Shown: piece after piece, positions 37,891 through 45,905 of the stretch
How positions within the stretch are numbered: position 1 is the first letter of the stretch
Layout of the letters: each line of letters starts with the position of its first letter
Source: Rhodocyclaceae bacterium UBA2346
GTDB lineage: Bacteria; Pseudomonadota; Gammaproteobacteria; Burkholderiales; Rhodocyclaceae
NCBI GenBank assembly: GCA_002344625.1
Contig: DDUE01000070.1
Coordinates: forward strand, 6,192-70,191
Length of the DNA: 64,000 nucleotides
Direction of reading: 5' to 3'
Made by a program: the position numbers and the translations under genes
Notes under the pieces: model-generated
The model's input: only the letters and a program-made list of their open reading frames with translations
What the model was told of the DNA's origin: nothing
The model's database searches: none

Positions 37891-38682
37891 CTAGCCCCGA
37901 AACATGAAAGATGTAAGTACGAAATCCAGCGCGAGAATGGCCAGCGCGGAGCTCACGACGGTCCGGGTGATCGCACGCGACACCCCCTCGGCGGTCGGGG
38001 TGCAGTCGTAGCCCTCGAAGACCGCAATCAGCGACACCGCAACGCCAAAGACCACACTTTTGATCACCCCGTTCAACACGTCGTAGCGAAAATCGACGGC
38101 GGCCTGCATTTGCGACCAGAACGCACCGGCATCGACGCCGATGAACACCACGCCGATCAGCCAACCACCGACCACCCCCATGGTGGAGAAGATCGCCGCC
38201 AGGAAAGGCATCGAGATCACCCCCCCCCAGAAACGCGGCGCCACCACCCGGGCGATCGGACTCACGGCCATCATGTCCATCGCCTTGAGCTGCTCCGTGG
38301 TCTTCATGAGACCGATTTCGGCGGTGACGGCCGAGCCGGCCCGGCTCGCGAACAACAAGCCCGCGACCACCGGCCCGAGTTCGCGGGTCAGCGACAAGGC
38401 CACCAGCACGCCCAGCGCATCGCCCGACCCGAAGCGCTGCAGGGTTTCGTAGCCCTGCAGGCCAAGCACCATGCCCACGAACAATCCCGACACGATGATG
38501 ATCAGCAGCGACAACACCCCGCTGAAATAGATCTCGCGAATGGTCAGATGCAGCCGCCGAAACGACTGCCCCGAATAAACCAGCAGCAACACCATGAAAC
38601 GTGTGGCAAAGCCGAGGCGCCAGATGCCGTCGACAACGCTTGCGCCCAGCCGGCGCACGAACGAGACCGAGCGCCCCATCAT
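37891..38682 (-). CDS. mlaE: MlaE, permease of the phospholipid transporter
   Basis: A 263-residue inner-membrane permease (about five to six helices). The EQ-loop family features appear in YFSGVLSLLIIIVSGLFVGMVLGLQGYETLQRFG, RELGPVVAGLLFASRAGSAVTAEIGLMKTTEQLKAMDMMAVSP and the final FEGYDCTPTAEGVSRAITRTVV segment. The start overlaps the mlaF stop by four bases. Confidence 0.97.
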   Translation of the reverse strand: MMGRSVSFVRRLGASVVDGIWRLGFATRFMVLLLVYSGQSFRRLHLTIREIYFSGVLSLLIIIVSGLFVGMVLGLQGYETLQRFGSGDALGVLVALSLTRELGPVVAGLLFASRAGSAVTAEIGLMKTTEQLKAMDMMAVSPIARVVAPRFWGGVISMPFLAAIFSTMGVVGGWLIGVVFIGVDAGAFWSQMQAAVDFRYDVLNGVIKSVVFGVAVSLIAVFEGYDCTPTAEGVSRAITRTVVSSALAILALDFVLTSFMFRG

Positions 38683-39500
38683 CCGCGCCCCCCCAGCAAT
38701 GCTTGCGCAATCGGCTCGGCCGGATAGTGAAAAGGCACCGGACCGTCGATTTCGGCATGCACGAACTGATGCACGAACGGGTCGGTGGAGGCGCGAATCT
38801 CGTCAGGAGACCCCGCGGCCACGATCCGCCCATCGGAGACGAAATACACGTAATCGACGATTTCGAGCGACTCGTGCACATCGTGCGTGACCAGGATCGA
38901 ACTCGCGCCGAGCGCATCGTTCAGCCGCCGGATCAATTGTCCGACCACCCCCAGCGAGATCGGGTCCAGGCCGGCAAAGGGTTCGTCATACATGATCAAC
39001 ATCGGATCGAGCGCCACCGCCCGCGCCAGCGCCACGCGGCGCGCCATCCCCCCCGACAGCTCGGCTGGCATCAACGCACCCGCGCCGCGCAGTCCGACGG
39101 CATCGAGCTTCATCAGCACCAGGTCGCGCACAACCTCGGGCGGCAGATCGGTATGCTCACGCAACGGGAAAGCCACGTTGTCGTACACCGTCATATCGGT
39201 GAACAACGCGCCGAACTGGAACAGCATGCCCATGCGCCGGCGCAGGGCGTACAGGTCATTGCGCCCGAGGCGAGACAGATCGGAGCCGGCCACCCGCACC
39301 TCGCCTTGCGACGCGCGCAGCTGTCCACCGATCAGGCGTAGCAGCGTGGTCTTGCCACTGCCGCTGCCGCCCATGATCGCGACCACCTGCCCTCGCCTGA
39401 CGGACAGGTCGATGCCCTTGAGGATGCTCCGCTCGCCATAGGCGAAATGGACATCCTTCAGGCAGACCAAGGGTTCGTCATGTGTGGGGTCAAAGCTCAA
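38679..39500 (-). CDS. mlaF: MlaF, ATPase of the phospholipid transporter
   Basis: A 273-residue ABC ATPase driving Mla lipid transport. Walker A GGSGSGKTTLLRL, Q-loop MLFQFGALF, signature LSGGMARRVALARAVALDP, Walker B LIMYDEPFAGLDP and H-loop VTHDVHESL are intact. First gene of the leftward mlaFEDACB-ABC-ibaG-murA operon; its promoter should lie in 39501-39892. Confidence 0.97.
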   Translation of the reverse strand: MSFDPTHDEPLVCLKDVHFAYGERSILKGIDLSVRRGQVVAIMGGSGSGKTTLLRLIGGQLRASQGEVRVAGSDLSRLGRNDLYALRRRMGMLFQFGALFTDMTVYDNVAFPLREHTDLPPEVVRDLVLMKLDAVGLRGAGALMPAELSGGMARRVALARAVALDPMLIMYDEPFAGLDPISLGVVGQLIRRLNDALGASSILVTHDVHESLEIVDYVYFVSDGRIVAAGSPDEIRASTDPFVHQFVHAEIDGPVPFHYPAEPIAQALLGGRG

Positions 39501-39892
39501 AGCGACTGATTCTCAATGGAGAAAAGCCCCGAAGTTTATCAGAGCAGGGCAGCAGGTTTACCATCGGGCGACCATTTCGCCCCCTCTGGTGCAAACAAAT
39601 GTTGCGTTAAAGGAACGGATCGCGCGCCCTCGAGCCAGCGGTTTTCGAGCGCGTATCGACGCACCCACCGGGTCGAGGAGCCCGGCGGACTACCGACGGC
39701 AAAGGAGCTAGTGCGACGTTTTCGAGCCAGGAATACTACGCGCAACAACGGGCGCGCCCGGCGCATCGGCGCGCGATGGGCAGATGTCGCTCTGCTATAC
39801 TCGTGGGCGCAGTGCCGTGCCATCTGCCACAAAATGCTGCAACAGTGTTGCGCATTGCGCGCATGCCCCCTTCGTCGCCCCCGGAATCATCG
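39501..39892. promoter_or_regulatory. Divergent mlaF/kdsD intergenic region
   Basis: This 392-base stretch has no credible gene. A TATACT -10-like element at 39796-39801 lies about 90 bases before kdsD but lacks a good -35. On the other strand, near 39532-39545, TGATAAACTT could be a -10 for mlaF. The middle part is rich in short GC repeats without a clear operator. Confidence 0.3.
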
Positions 39893-40888
39893 ATGACCCC
39901 ACTCTCGCCACAAGACCACTCCGACCAACGCGCAATCGACATGGCCCGCCGGGTACTGCGCATCGAATCGGATGCAGTGGCAACGCTCGCCGAGCGTATT
40001 GGCGCCGACTTTGTCCGCGCCGTCTGGTTGATCCTCGAGAGCGCGGGGCGCGTCATCGTCACCGGTATCGGCAAATCGGGCCACATCGGCCGCAAGCTCG
40101 CCGCAACGCTCGCGAGCACCGGCACCCCCGCCTATTTCGTGCACGCGGCAGAGGCCGCCCATGGCGACATGGGCATGATCACGCCGGCCGACATCGTCAT
40201 CGCGCTGTCCAATTCGGGCACCAGCGAAGAGTTGCTGACCATCGTTCCGCTGGTCAAGCGCCAGGGCGCACGCCTGATCGCGATGACCGGCAACCCGGCC
40301 TCGGCGCTGGCACGCGAAGCCGACGTGCACCTCGACGCGGCGGTCGCGGAAGAAGCCTGCCCCCTCAACCTGGCCCCGACAGCAAGCACCACCGCGGCAC
40401 TCGCCCTGGGAGACGCCCTTGCGGTGGCGGTGCTCGACGCGCGCGGCTTCAGCCCGGACGATTTCGCCCGCTCCCATCCGGGCGGGGCGCTCGGACGGCG
40501 TCTGCTCACCCATGTTCGCGACGTCATGCGCCCCGCCGACCGCGTGCCGGTGACCCGCGACGACGCGCAGGTCGGGGACGCGCTGCTTGCGATGACGCGC
40601 GGTGGACTGGGCATGACCGCCGTATCGAATCAGGCGGGCGCCATCGCGGGCATCTTTACCGATGGCGACTTACGCCGCTCGCTCGAACGCGGACTGGACC
40701 TGCGCAATCAGCGTATCGGCGACATCATGACGCGCAGCCCGCAAAGCATCGGTCCAGATGCGCTCGCCGTCGAAGCTGCCGAGATGATGGAAAGGCTGCG
40801 CATCAGCCAGCTTTTGGTGATCGCGCCGGACGGCACGCTCGCCGGCGCACTCAATACCCACGACCTCATGCAAGCCAAGGTGATCTGA
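39893..40888 (+). CDS. kdsD: D-arabinose 5-phosphate isomerase
   Basis: Makes arabinose 5-phosphate from ribulose 5-phosphate for KDO synthesis (lipopolysaccharide core). 331 residues; E. coli KdsD is 328. The SIS domain (about 40-180) has VIVTGIGKSGHIGRKLAATLASTGTPAYFVHAAEAAHGDMGMI and the NSGTSEELL loop; the C-terminal CBS pair covers about 205-330. The ATG at 39893 fits family length; an in-frame ATG at 39863 is possible. Its stop overlaps the kdsC start (TGATG), as in many proteobacteria. Confidence 0.96.
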   Translation: MTPLSPQDHSDQRAIDMARRVLRIESDAVATLAERIGADFVRAVWLILESAGRVIVTGIGKSGHIGRKLAATLASTGTPAYFVHAAEAAHGDMGMITPADIVIALSNSGTSEELLTIVPLVKRQGARLIAMTGNPASALAREADVHLDAAVAEEACPLNLAPTASTTAALALGDALAVAVLDARGFSPDDFARSHPGGALGRRLLTHVRDVMRPADRVPVTRDDAQVGDALLAMTRGGLGMTAVSNQAGAIAGIFTDGDLRRSLERGLDLRNQRIGDIMTRSPQSIGPDALAVEAAEMMERLRISQLLVIAPDGTLAGALNTHDLMQAKVI

Positions 40889-41409
40889 TGCTCGCACAAC
40901 AACGCGCGGCGCGCGTCCGCCTGATGGGATTCGATGTCGATGGCGTCATGACCGACGGCAGCCTGTACTTCACGCCTGCGGGGGACGAGATCAAGGTTTT
41001 TTCCAGCCTCGACGGCCATGGCCTGAAGATGCTGCGCCAGGCTGGCATCGAAGTCGTGATCATCAGCGGGCGCAGTTCGCGCGCGCTCGAGCTTCGGGCC
41101 GAAAACCTCGGCATCGAGGAACTCTACATGGGGGTCGAGGACAAGCGCGCCTGCCTCTACGATCTGCTCGCGCGGCGGGGGCTCGATCCCGAGGACGCGG
41201 GCTACATGGGCGACGATGTCGTCGACCTGCCGATCCTGCGCGTCTGCGGCTTCTCCGCCACGCCCGCGGACGGGCACGATCTGGTCAAGCAGCATGTCCA
41301 CCTGATCGCCCGCAAGGGCGGTGGCCAGGGTGCGGTACGCGAGATCTGCGATTTCATCCTCGAAGCGCAGGGGCGGCTGGATGGCCTCCACGCGGCCTAT
41401 CTGGCCTGA
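40888..41409 (+). CDS. kdsC: 3-deoxy-D-manno-octulosonate 8-phosphate phosphatase
   Basis: HAD-family phosphatase releasing KDO from KDO 8-phosphate. 173 residues, a capless C0-type HAD that works as a tetramer. Motif I GFDVDGVMTDG (Asp16, Asp18), motif II VVIISGRSS, the conserved Lys in VEDKRACL, and motif IV YMGDDVVDLPIL are present; the C-terminal GGGQGAVREICDFIL tail is diagnostic of KdsC. It shares one base with kdsD and lies 45 bases before lptC. Confidence 0.97.
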   Translation: MLAQQRAARVRLMGFDVDGVMTDGSLYFTPAGDEIKVFSSLDGHGLKMLRQAGIEVVIISGRSSRALELRAENLGIEELYMGVEDKRACLYDLLARRGLDPEDAGYMGDDVVDLPILRVCGFSATPADGHDLVKQHVHLIARKGGGQGAVREICDFILEAQGRLDGLHAAYLA

Positions 41410-41454
41410 GCGGTCGGCCCCGGCCCCGGTGTTCCCGAAACAGAACGATCCCTG

Positions 41455-42036
41455 ATGCGCGCCTCCGCCGAAACCCTGTATCCGATCATCGTCCTGGCCG
41501 TCCTCGCCGGCGCGACGGTGTGGCTCGAGCGCACGACGCGTGAAGAAACCAGCACGAGCGCCGCCCGACCGATCGGCGACCCCGACTTCATTGCCGAGGG
41601 CGCCAGCCTGGTGAGCTTCGATGCAAGCGGCGCGCAAGCCTACAAGCTGGTCGCCAGTCTGATCACCCACTATCCGCGCATGGACCTCAGCCTGCTCGAA
41701 AACCCGCGCCTCGACATGCAGCAGGATGCCCGCAGGGCACGGGTCGAGGCGCTCAGCGGCGAAGTGCGCGCGCGCGGCGAGGAGGTCTTTCTCCAGGGCA
41801 ACGTCAAGGTCTGGCGCGCGGGCATCGAGGGTGAAGCCGATCTCACCCTCACCACCGAAACGTTGACGGTCTGGCCCGACGAGCAGCGCGCCGCAAGCGA
41901 CGATCCGGTGCTCATCACCCAGGGCAGCAATGTCGCGCACGGCAACGGGCTGCGAGCCGACAACCTGTTCGGCACCTTCGAGCTCCAGGGCCGGGCCTCG
42001 CTGCAGATGCAACCTCGTTCGAGGACTCCCCGATGA
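41455..42036 (+). CDS. lptC: LPS export protein LptC
   Basis: A 193-residue bitopic inner-membrane protein linking LptBFG to the LptA bridge. It has one N-terminal helix (TLYPIIVLAVLAGATVWLE), then a periplasmic beta-jellyroll domain (about 40-185): ADFIAEGASLVSFDASGAQAYKLVAS-type opening and FLQGNVKVWRAGIEGEADLTLTTETL. It overlaps lptA by four bases. Sequence is divergent, but position and topology are standard. Confidence 0.9.
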   Translation: MRASAETLYPIIVLAVLAGATVWLERTTREETSTSAARPIGDPDFIAEGASLVSFDASGAQAYKLVASLITHYPRMDLSLLENPRLDMQQDARRARVEALSGEVRARGEEVFLQGNVKVWRAGIEGEADLTLTTETLTVWPDEQRAASDDPVLITQGSNVAHGNGLRADNLFGTFELQGRASLQMQPRSRTPR

Positions 42037-42563
42037 AACATCCAGTCGCCGCCATCGCGGTACTCGCCCTCGGACTCTGTATCGGCCCGAGCGCGCTTGC
42101 GGCGAAATCCGATCGCGAACAGCCGGTGAATATCGAGGCCGACCGCGTCATCGTCGACGACCGCAACAAGACCCACACTTTCGAAGGCGCGGTGATCCTG
42201 ACCCAAGGCTCGCTCGAGATCAGGGGCGACAAGATGGTCGTCACCCAGGGCGCCGATGGCTTTCAGACCGGCGTCGCAACCGGATCTGCCAGCCGCCTGG
42301 CAAGTTTCCGGCAGCGGCGCGACGGCAGCGACGCCTTCATCGAAGGTGAGGCCGAGCGCATCGAGTACGACACCCGGGCAGAGCGTGCGCGGCTGTTCCG
42401 GCAGGCGCGCGTATCGTCCGCCGGCGACGTGGTCACCGGCGATTTCATCGAGTACGACGCCCTGACCGAGAAGTATTCGGCCACGAATACCTCGGGCGGC
42501 ACCGGCGACAGCCGGGTTCGGGCAACCATCCAGCCGCGCAGTTCGGGAGAGGGCACGCGCTGA
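42033..42563 (+). CDS. lptA: LPS transport periplasmic protein LptA
   Basis: A 176-residue periplasmic OstA-fold protein forming the bridge for lipopolysaccharide transit. A signal peptide (KHPVAAIAVLALGLCIGPSALA) is followed by PVNIEADRVIVDDRNKTHTFEGAVILTQGSLEIRGDKMVV and the RLFRQARVSSAGDVVTGDFIEYDALTEKYSA repeats. Normally lptB and rpoN come next; here the next gene on this strand is an enoyl-CoA hydratase 90 bases away. Confidence 0.93.
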   Translation: MKHPVAAIAVLALGLCIGPSALAAKSDREQPVNIEADRVIVDDRNKTHTFEGAVILTQGSLEIRGDKMVVTQGADGFQTGVATGSASRLASFRQRRDGSDAFIEGEAERIEYDTRAERARLFRQARVSSAGDVVTGDFIEYDALTEKYSATNTSGGTGDSRVRATIQPRSSGEGTR

Positions 42564-42653
42564 GCCGCGCGCCCAACCCGATGCCGGCGCAATCGCCGCG
42601 GCATTCCGGCAATCCCAAACCCAATACCCGCATCAAGCCACCGAGGAGGGAAC

Positions 42654-43430
42654 ATGTCATTTGAAAACATCGTCGTCGAAACGCGCGGACGTGTCGGCCT
42701 GATCACCATCAACCGGCCAAAGGCGATGAACGCGCTCAACGACAAGGTCGTCGATGAGATCGGCGCGGCACTCGACGGATTCGAGGCGAGCGAAGACATC
42801 GGCGCCATAGTCATCACCGGCTCGGAAAAGGCGTTTGCCGCCGGCGCCGACATCGGTGCGATGGCCCGGTTCTCGTACATGGATGCGTACAAGGGCGAAT
42901 ACATCACCCGCAACTGGGAACGCGTCAAGACCTGCCGCAAGCCGGTCATCGCCGCCGTCGCGGGTTATGCGCTTGGCGGAGGGTGCGAACTCGCGATGAT
43001 GTGCGACATCATCATCGCGGCCGACAGCGCCCGTTTCGGCCAGCCCGAAGTCAAGCTCGGCGTACTGCCGGGCGCCGGCGGCACCCAACGCCTGCCGCGT
43101 GCCGTAGGCAAGGCCAAGGCGATGGACCTGTGTCTCACCGCCCGCATGATGGACGCAACCGAAGCCGAGCGCGCCGGACTCGTCTCACGGGTCGTGCCAG
43201 CCGATAGCCTGATCGATGAAGCGCTCGCCGCGGCAACCACGATCGCAAGCTACTCCTTGCCGGTGGTCATGATGATCAAGGAATCGATCGGCCGTGCCTT
43301 CGAGGGCGGACTGAACGAGGGCCTGCTGTTCGAGCGGCGCGTGTTTCACGCGAGCTTTGCGCTCGAGGACCAAAAGGAAGGCATGGCGGCTTTCGTCGAA
43401 AAGCGCAAACCTGCGTTCAAACACCGCTGA
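42654..43430 (+). CDS. Enoyl-CoA hydratase (crotonase family)
   Basis: A 258-residue crotonase-fold hydratase adding water to trans-2-enoyl-CoA in fatty-acid or aromatic beta-oxidation. The oxyanion-hole segment [13 protein letters not shown] and the two catalytic glutamates in [12 protein letters not shown] and [21 protein letters not shown] are present, so hydratase activity is likely. [28 protein letters not shown] is a standard start, with a GGAGGGAAC ribosome site. The beta-oxidation partners are not adjacent; the phasin downstream suggests a link to hydroxyalkanoate metabolism but this is only context. Confidence 0.93.
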   Translation: MSFENIVVETRGRVGLITINRPKAMNALNDKVVDEIGAALDGFEASEDIGAIVITGSEKAFAAGADIGAMARFSYMDAYKGEYITRNWERVKTCRKPVIAAVAGYALGGGCELAMMCDIIIAADSARFGQPEVKLGVLPGAGGTQRLPRAVGKAKAMDLCLTARMMDATEAERAGLVSRVVPADSLIDEALAAATTIASYSLPVVMMIKESIGRAFEGGLNEGLLFERRVFHASFALEDQKEGMAAFVEKRKPAFKHR

Positions 43431-43438
43431 CCTCTCCA

Positions 43439-43467
43439 GCCTGCCGGGCACCCCCGTTCCGGCAGGC
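43439..43467 (+). other. Hairpin after the enoyl-CoA hydratase gene
   Basis: GCCTGCCGG and CCGGCAGGC form a 9-bp stem with an 11-base loop, nine bases beyond the stop codon. No U-run follows, so it may be a stabilising or rho-associated structure rather than a classic terminator. The rest of the 369-base gap to the phasin (43431-43799) is A/T-richer toward the right and holds the phasin promoter. Confidence 0.45.
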
Positions 43468-43692
43468 ATCCCCACCTCGCCCGCCCTGACAGATTCGCCC
43501 GCGACTACGACGCCGGGTCGGATCGATTCACTGATTTCACCTCTCCTCGCCTCACGAAATTTTATTGCAGCACCACAACAGTGCGAGCGACAAGAAAAAC
43601 CTATCCAGGGTAACTTATCTGAAATGTTTTTCTTTTTGTTTCATACGCATGTATCGCCAATGATTCGGATTGTGCGACGCACCAAAAAATGC

Positions 43693-43720
43693 TTGACATG
43701 CAAAAACCGATGGCTACAAT
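43693..43720 (+). promoter_or_regulatory. Sigma-70 promoter of the phasin gene
   Basis: TTGACA (43693-43698), a 16-base spacer and TACAAT (43715-43720) form the best sigma-70 promoter in the window, about 80 bases before the phasin start and set in an A/T-rich stretch. It predicts high expression, as expected for the main granule-coat protein. Confidence 0.8.
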
Positions 43721-43799
43721 ACGAAACATGCTGCATCGCACCATCAACAGGTAATAGGCGATGCGTCAAATTTAGTTCAATCGCCACGAGGAGATACAA

Positions 43800-44360
43800 A
43801 TGACCGCAATTCCCGAACAATTCGCCGCCGCCAACAAGGCCAACATCGAAAACCTGCTGACCGTTGCGAACTCCGCGTTTGCCAACGTCGAGCGCCTGGC
43901 TGCCCTGAACCTGAACACGGCCCGCACGCTGCTCGAAGAGTCGCTCGCCAACACCAAGGCACTGCTCGGCGCCAAGGATGCCCAGGAACTGATCAGCCTG
44001 CAAAGCGCGCTGGTGCAGCCGCTGGTTGAAAAGGCCGTTGCCTACAACCGCAGCGTGTACGAAATCGCCTCGCAAGGCCAGGAAGAAGTTTCGAAGCTGT
44101 TCGAAGCCCAGATCGCTGAACTGAACAAGAACCTGACCGCTGCGCTCGACAAGGCCGCCAAGTCCGCTCCGGCTGGCTCCGATGTCGCCGTCGCCGCCGT
44201 CAAGTCGGCCATCGCAGCCGCCAACAGCGCCTACGACAGCGTCAACAAGGCCGCCAAGCAAGTCGCTGAAATCGCCGAAGCCAACGTCACCGCCGCAACC
44301 AACGCCACCGTGAAGGCCGTCGGTACCGCTGCCAAGACCGGCCCCAAGAAAGCTGCCTGA
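43800..44360 (+). CDS. phaP: Phasin family protein (polyhydroxyalkanoate granule-associated)
   Basis: A 186-residue amphipathic, all-helical protein coating PHB granules and limiting their coalescence. TAIPEQFAAANKANIENLLTVANSAFANVERLAALNLNTARTLLEE is the Phasin_2 signature (PEQ, NVE, LNL). The C-terminus is Ala/Lys-rich, ending GPKKAA. There is no signal peptide. A GAGGAG ribosome site lies directly upstream. The strong promoter and terminator make it a one-gene transcript. Codon use is strongly biased (AAG, CTG, AAC), consistent with high expression. No phaC or phaZ is visible here. Confidence 0.95.
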   Translation: MTAIPEQFAAANKANIENLLTVANSAFANVERLAALNLNTARTLLEESLANTKALLGAKDAQELISLQSALVQPLVEKAVAYNRSVYEIASQGQEEVSKLFEAQIAELNKNLTAALDKAAKSAPAGSDVAVAAVKSAIAAANSAYDSVNKAAKQVAEIAEANVTAATNATVKAVGTAAKTGPKKAA

Positions 44361-44383
44361 TCGACTTCGAGGCTGCTGCAACG

Positions 44384-44411
44384 AAAAACCCCGCTGATGC
44401 GGGGTTTTTTT
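44384..44411 (+). terminator. Intrinsic terminator of the phasin gene
   Basis: AAAAACCCCGC, a TGAT loop and GCGGGGTTTTTTT make a textbook rho-independent terminator 23 bases after the phasin stop. The A-run on the left lets it act, more weakly, for leftward transcripts from plsC too. Confidence 0.95.
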
Positions 44412-44534
44412 CGTCCTGCTCTTTGCTGACACCTGGAGCCAGCGCATGGCGTCGGGCCGCGATGCGCCCGGCAACCGCATCCACGCGCATCAAGCCTCGT
44501 CAATGGCACGACTGCAAGCCACAGCCACCGGCGG

Positions 44535-45278
44535 TCACGCCTCGCCGGATCCCGCCTTGCCCGCGTACTGGTGCGGAAAGAGTCGTCGCATTTCGGCTTC
44601 GATCCACGCCTCGGCCCGGGCGTTGATCGCCGCGGCATCCAACCCGGTCGTGTCGATCGCCGGCCCCACGCTGACCGTGATTTCGCCCGGCCTCTTGATG
44701 AACGCATTGCGTCGCCAGAAATCGCCGGCATTGTGTGCGACCGGCACCACCGGGGTGGCGGTCTTCTGGGCCAGCCAGGCTCCGCCCGGTTTGTAGCGGC
44801 GGTGCGCTCCCGGTGCAACGCGCGTACCCTCGGGAAAAACGACCACCCAGAATCCCTCTGCGAGCCGCCGCCGCCCCTGCTCCTCGACCTGCGACAAGGC
44901 ATCCTTGCCCGCGCCCCGGTCGATGGCGACGATCGGTAGCTGCGCCAACGCCCAGCCGAAGAAAGGAACCCGCAGCAGCTCCCGCTTCAGCACGAAGCAC
45001 AGGGGCGGAAAGATCAGTTGCAGGCCCATGGTCTCCCAGGCCGACTGGTGCTTGGACAGGATGACGGCGGGACCCGCCGGAATGTTCTCGCGCCCGACCA
45101 CTCGGTAGCGAATACCCAGCAGATGCCACACGAACCACATGACGATATGCGTCCATGAGGTAATGATGCGGTAGCGCACATGTGGCGGCAGCGGAAAGGT
45201 CAGGAAGCTGAACAGCGCATAGGGGGGCGTCACCACCACCAGCACCAGCGCAAACAGAAAAGAACGGATGATGTCCAC
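44535..45278 (-). CDS. plsC: 1-acyl-sn-glycerol-3-phosphate acyltransferase
   Basis: A 247-residue membrane acyltransferase making phosphatidic acid from lysophosphatidate. Hydrophobic N-terminus (IIRSFLFALVLVVVTPPYALFSFL), catalytic HX4-acid motif in LSKHQSAWETM (Glu rather than the common Asp, as in many relatives), and FPEGTRVAPGAHRRYKPGGAWLAQ. The start codon is GTG at 45278, eight bases after the gmhB stop; longer frames overlap gmhB. It is the last gene of the glyQS-gmhB-plsC unit. Confidence 0.93.
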   Translation of the reverse strand: MDIIRSFLFALVLVVVTPPYALFSFLTFPLPPHVRYRIITSWTHIVMWFVWHLLGIRYRVVGRENIPAGPAVILSKHQSAWETMGLQLIFPPLCFVLKRELLRVPFFGWALAQLPIVAIDRGAGKDALSQVEEQGRRRLAEGFWVVVFPEGTRVAPGAHRRYKPGGAWLAQKTATPVVPVAHNAGDFWRRNAFIKRPGEITVSVGPAIDTTGLDAAAINARAEAWIEAEMRRLFPHQYAGKAGSGEA

Positions 45279-45286
45279 GGCGGTGC

Positions 45287-45820
45287 TCAGTCGATGAGGT
45301 CGGCAACCACGGCTGCCAGATCGGGGAAGATACGGGTTTCGGGCGGAAGCTCCGGACTGTCGCGCGTGGCCATCCCCTTGCCGGTCAGGACCAGGATCGG
45401 CTGGGCGCCGGCGGCGACGCTCGCCTGAACGTCGCGCAGACTGTCGCCCACCGACGGGACGCGCGCGAGATCGACGTTGAAGCGCTGGCCGATCTGCAGC
45501 AGCATGCCGGGATTCGGCTTGCGGCACGCGCAGGTCGAGTCGGCCGGGTGCGGGCAAAAGAAGATCGCGTCCAGCCGCCCGCCGACCCGGACAAGGCTCT
45601 TGAGCATCTTGTCGTTGATCGCATTGAGCGTGTCCATACCGAAAAGACCGCGCCCGATGCCGGACTGATTGGACGCGACCACCACCCGCCATCCCCATTG
45701 GTTGAGCAGGGCGATCGCCTCGAGTGCGCCGTCGATCGGGTGCCACTCTTCAGGCGACTTGATGAACTGCTCGGAGTCCTGATTGATCACCCCGTCGCGA
45801 TCGAGAACGATGAGCTTCAT
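45287..45820 (-). CDS. gmhB: D-glycero-beta-D-manno-heptose 1,7-bisphosphate 7-phosphatase
   Basis: HAD-family phosphatase in ADP-heptose synthesis for the lipopolysaccharide inner core. 177 residues. Motif I LDRDGVINQDS, motif II VVASNQSGIGRGLF, the zinc loop FFCPHPADSTCACRKPNPGM (Cys/His ligands) and VGDSLRDVQAS are diagnostic of GmhB. Together with KdsC/KdsD, LptA/C it shows a strong LPS theme on both sides. It lies 85 bases after glyS. Confidence 0.96.
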   Translation of the reverse strand: MKLIVLDRDGVINQDSEQFIKSPEEWHPIDGALEAIALLNQWGWRVVVASNQSGIGRGLFGMDTLNAINDKMLKSLVRVGGRLDAIFFCPHPADSTCACRKPNPGMLLQIGQRFNVDLARVPSVGDSLRDVQASVAAGAQPILVLTGKGMATRDSPELPPETRIFPDLAAVVADLID

Positions 45821-45905
45821 GCTCCCCTCCGGATATCGGCCCCGAGCCGGCGGGCGACGTTGTCCCCGCCCCGCTCGACGCGCATGCTTACCCGCGCGGC
45901 GTCGG

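Noticed and set aside
37433-38917. Single 494-codon frame spanning mlaD and most of mlaE
   Set aside because: Only the last 151 codons (from 37888) encode MlaD; the rest overlaps MlaE in another frame and is not protein-like.
39784-41409. 541-codon frame ending with KdsC, suggesting a KdsD-KdsC fusion
   Set aside because: KdsD lies in a different frame and ends at 40888, where KdsC starts; the extra upstream residues are out-of-frame noise.
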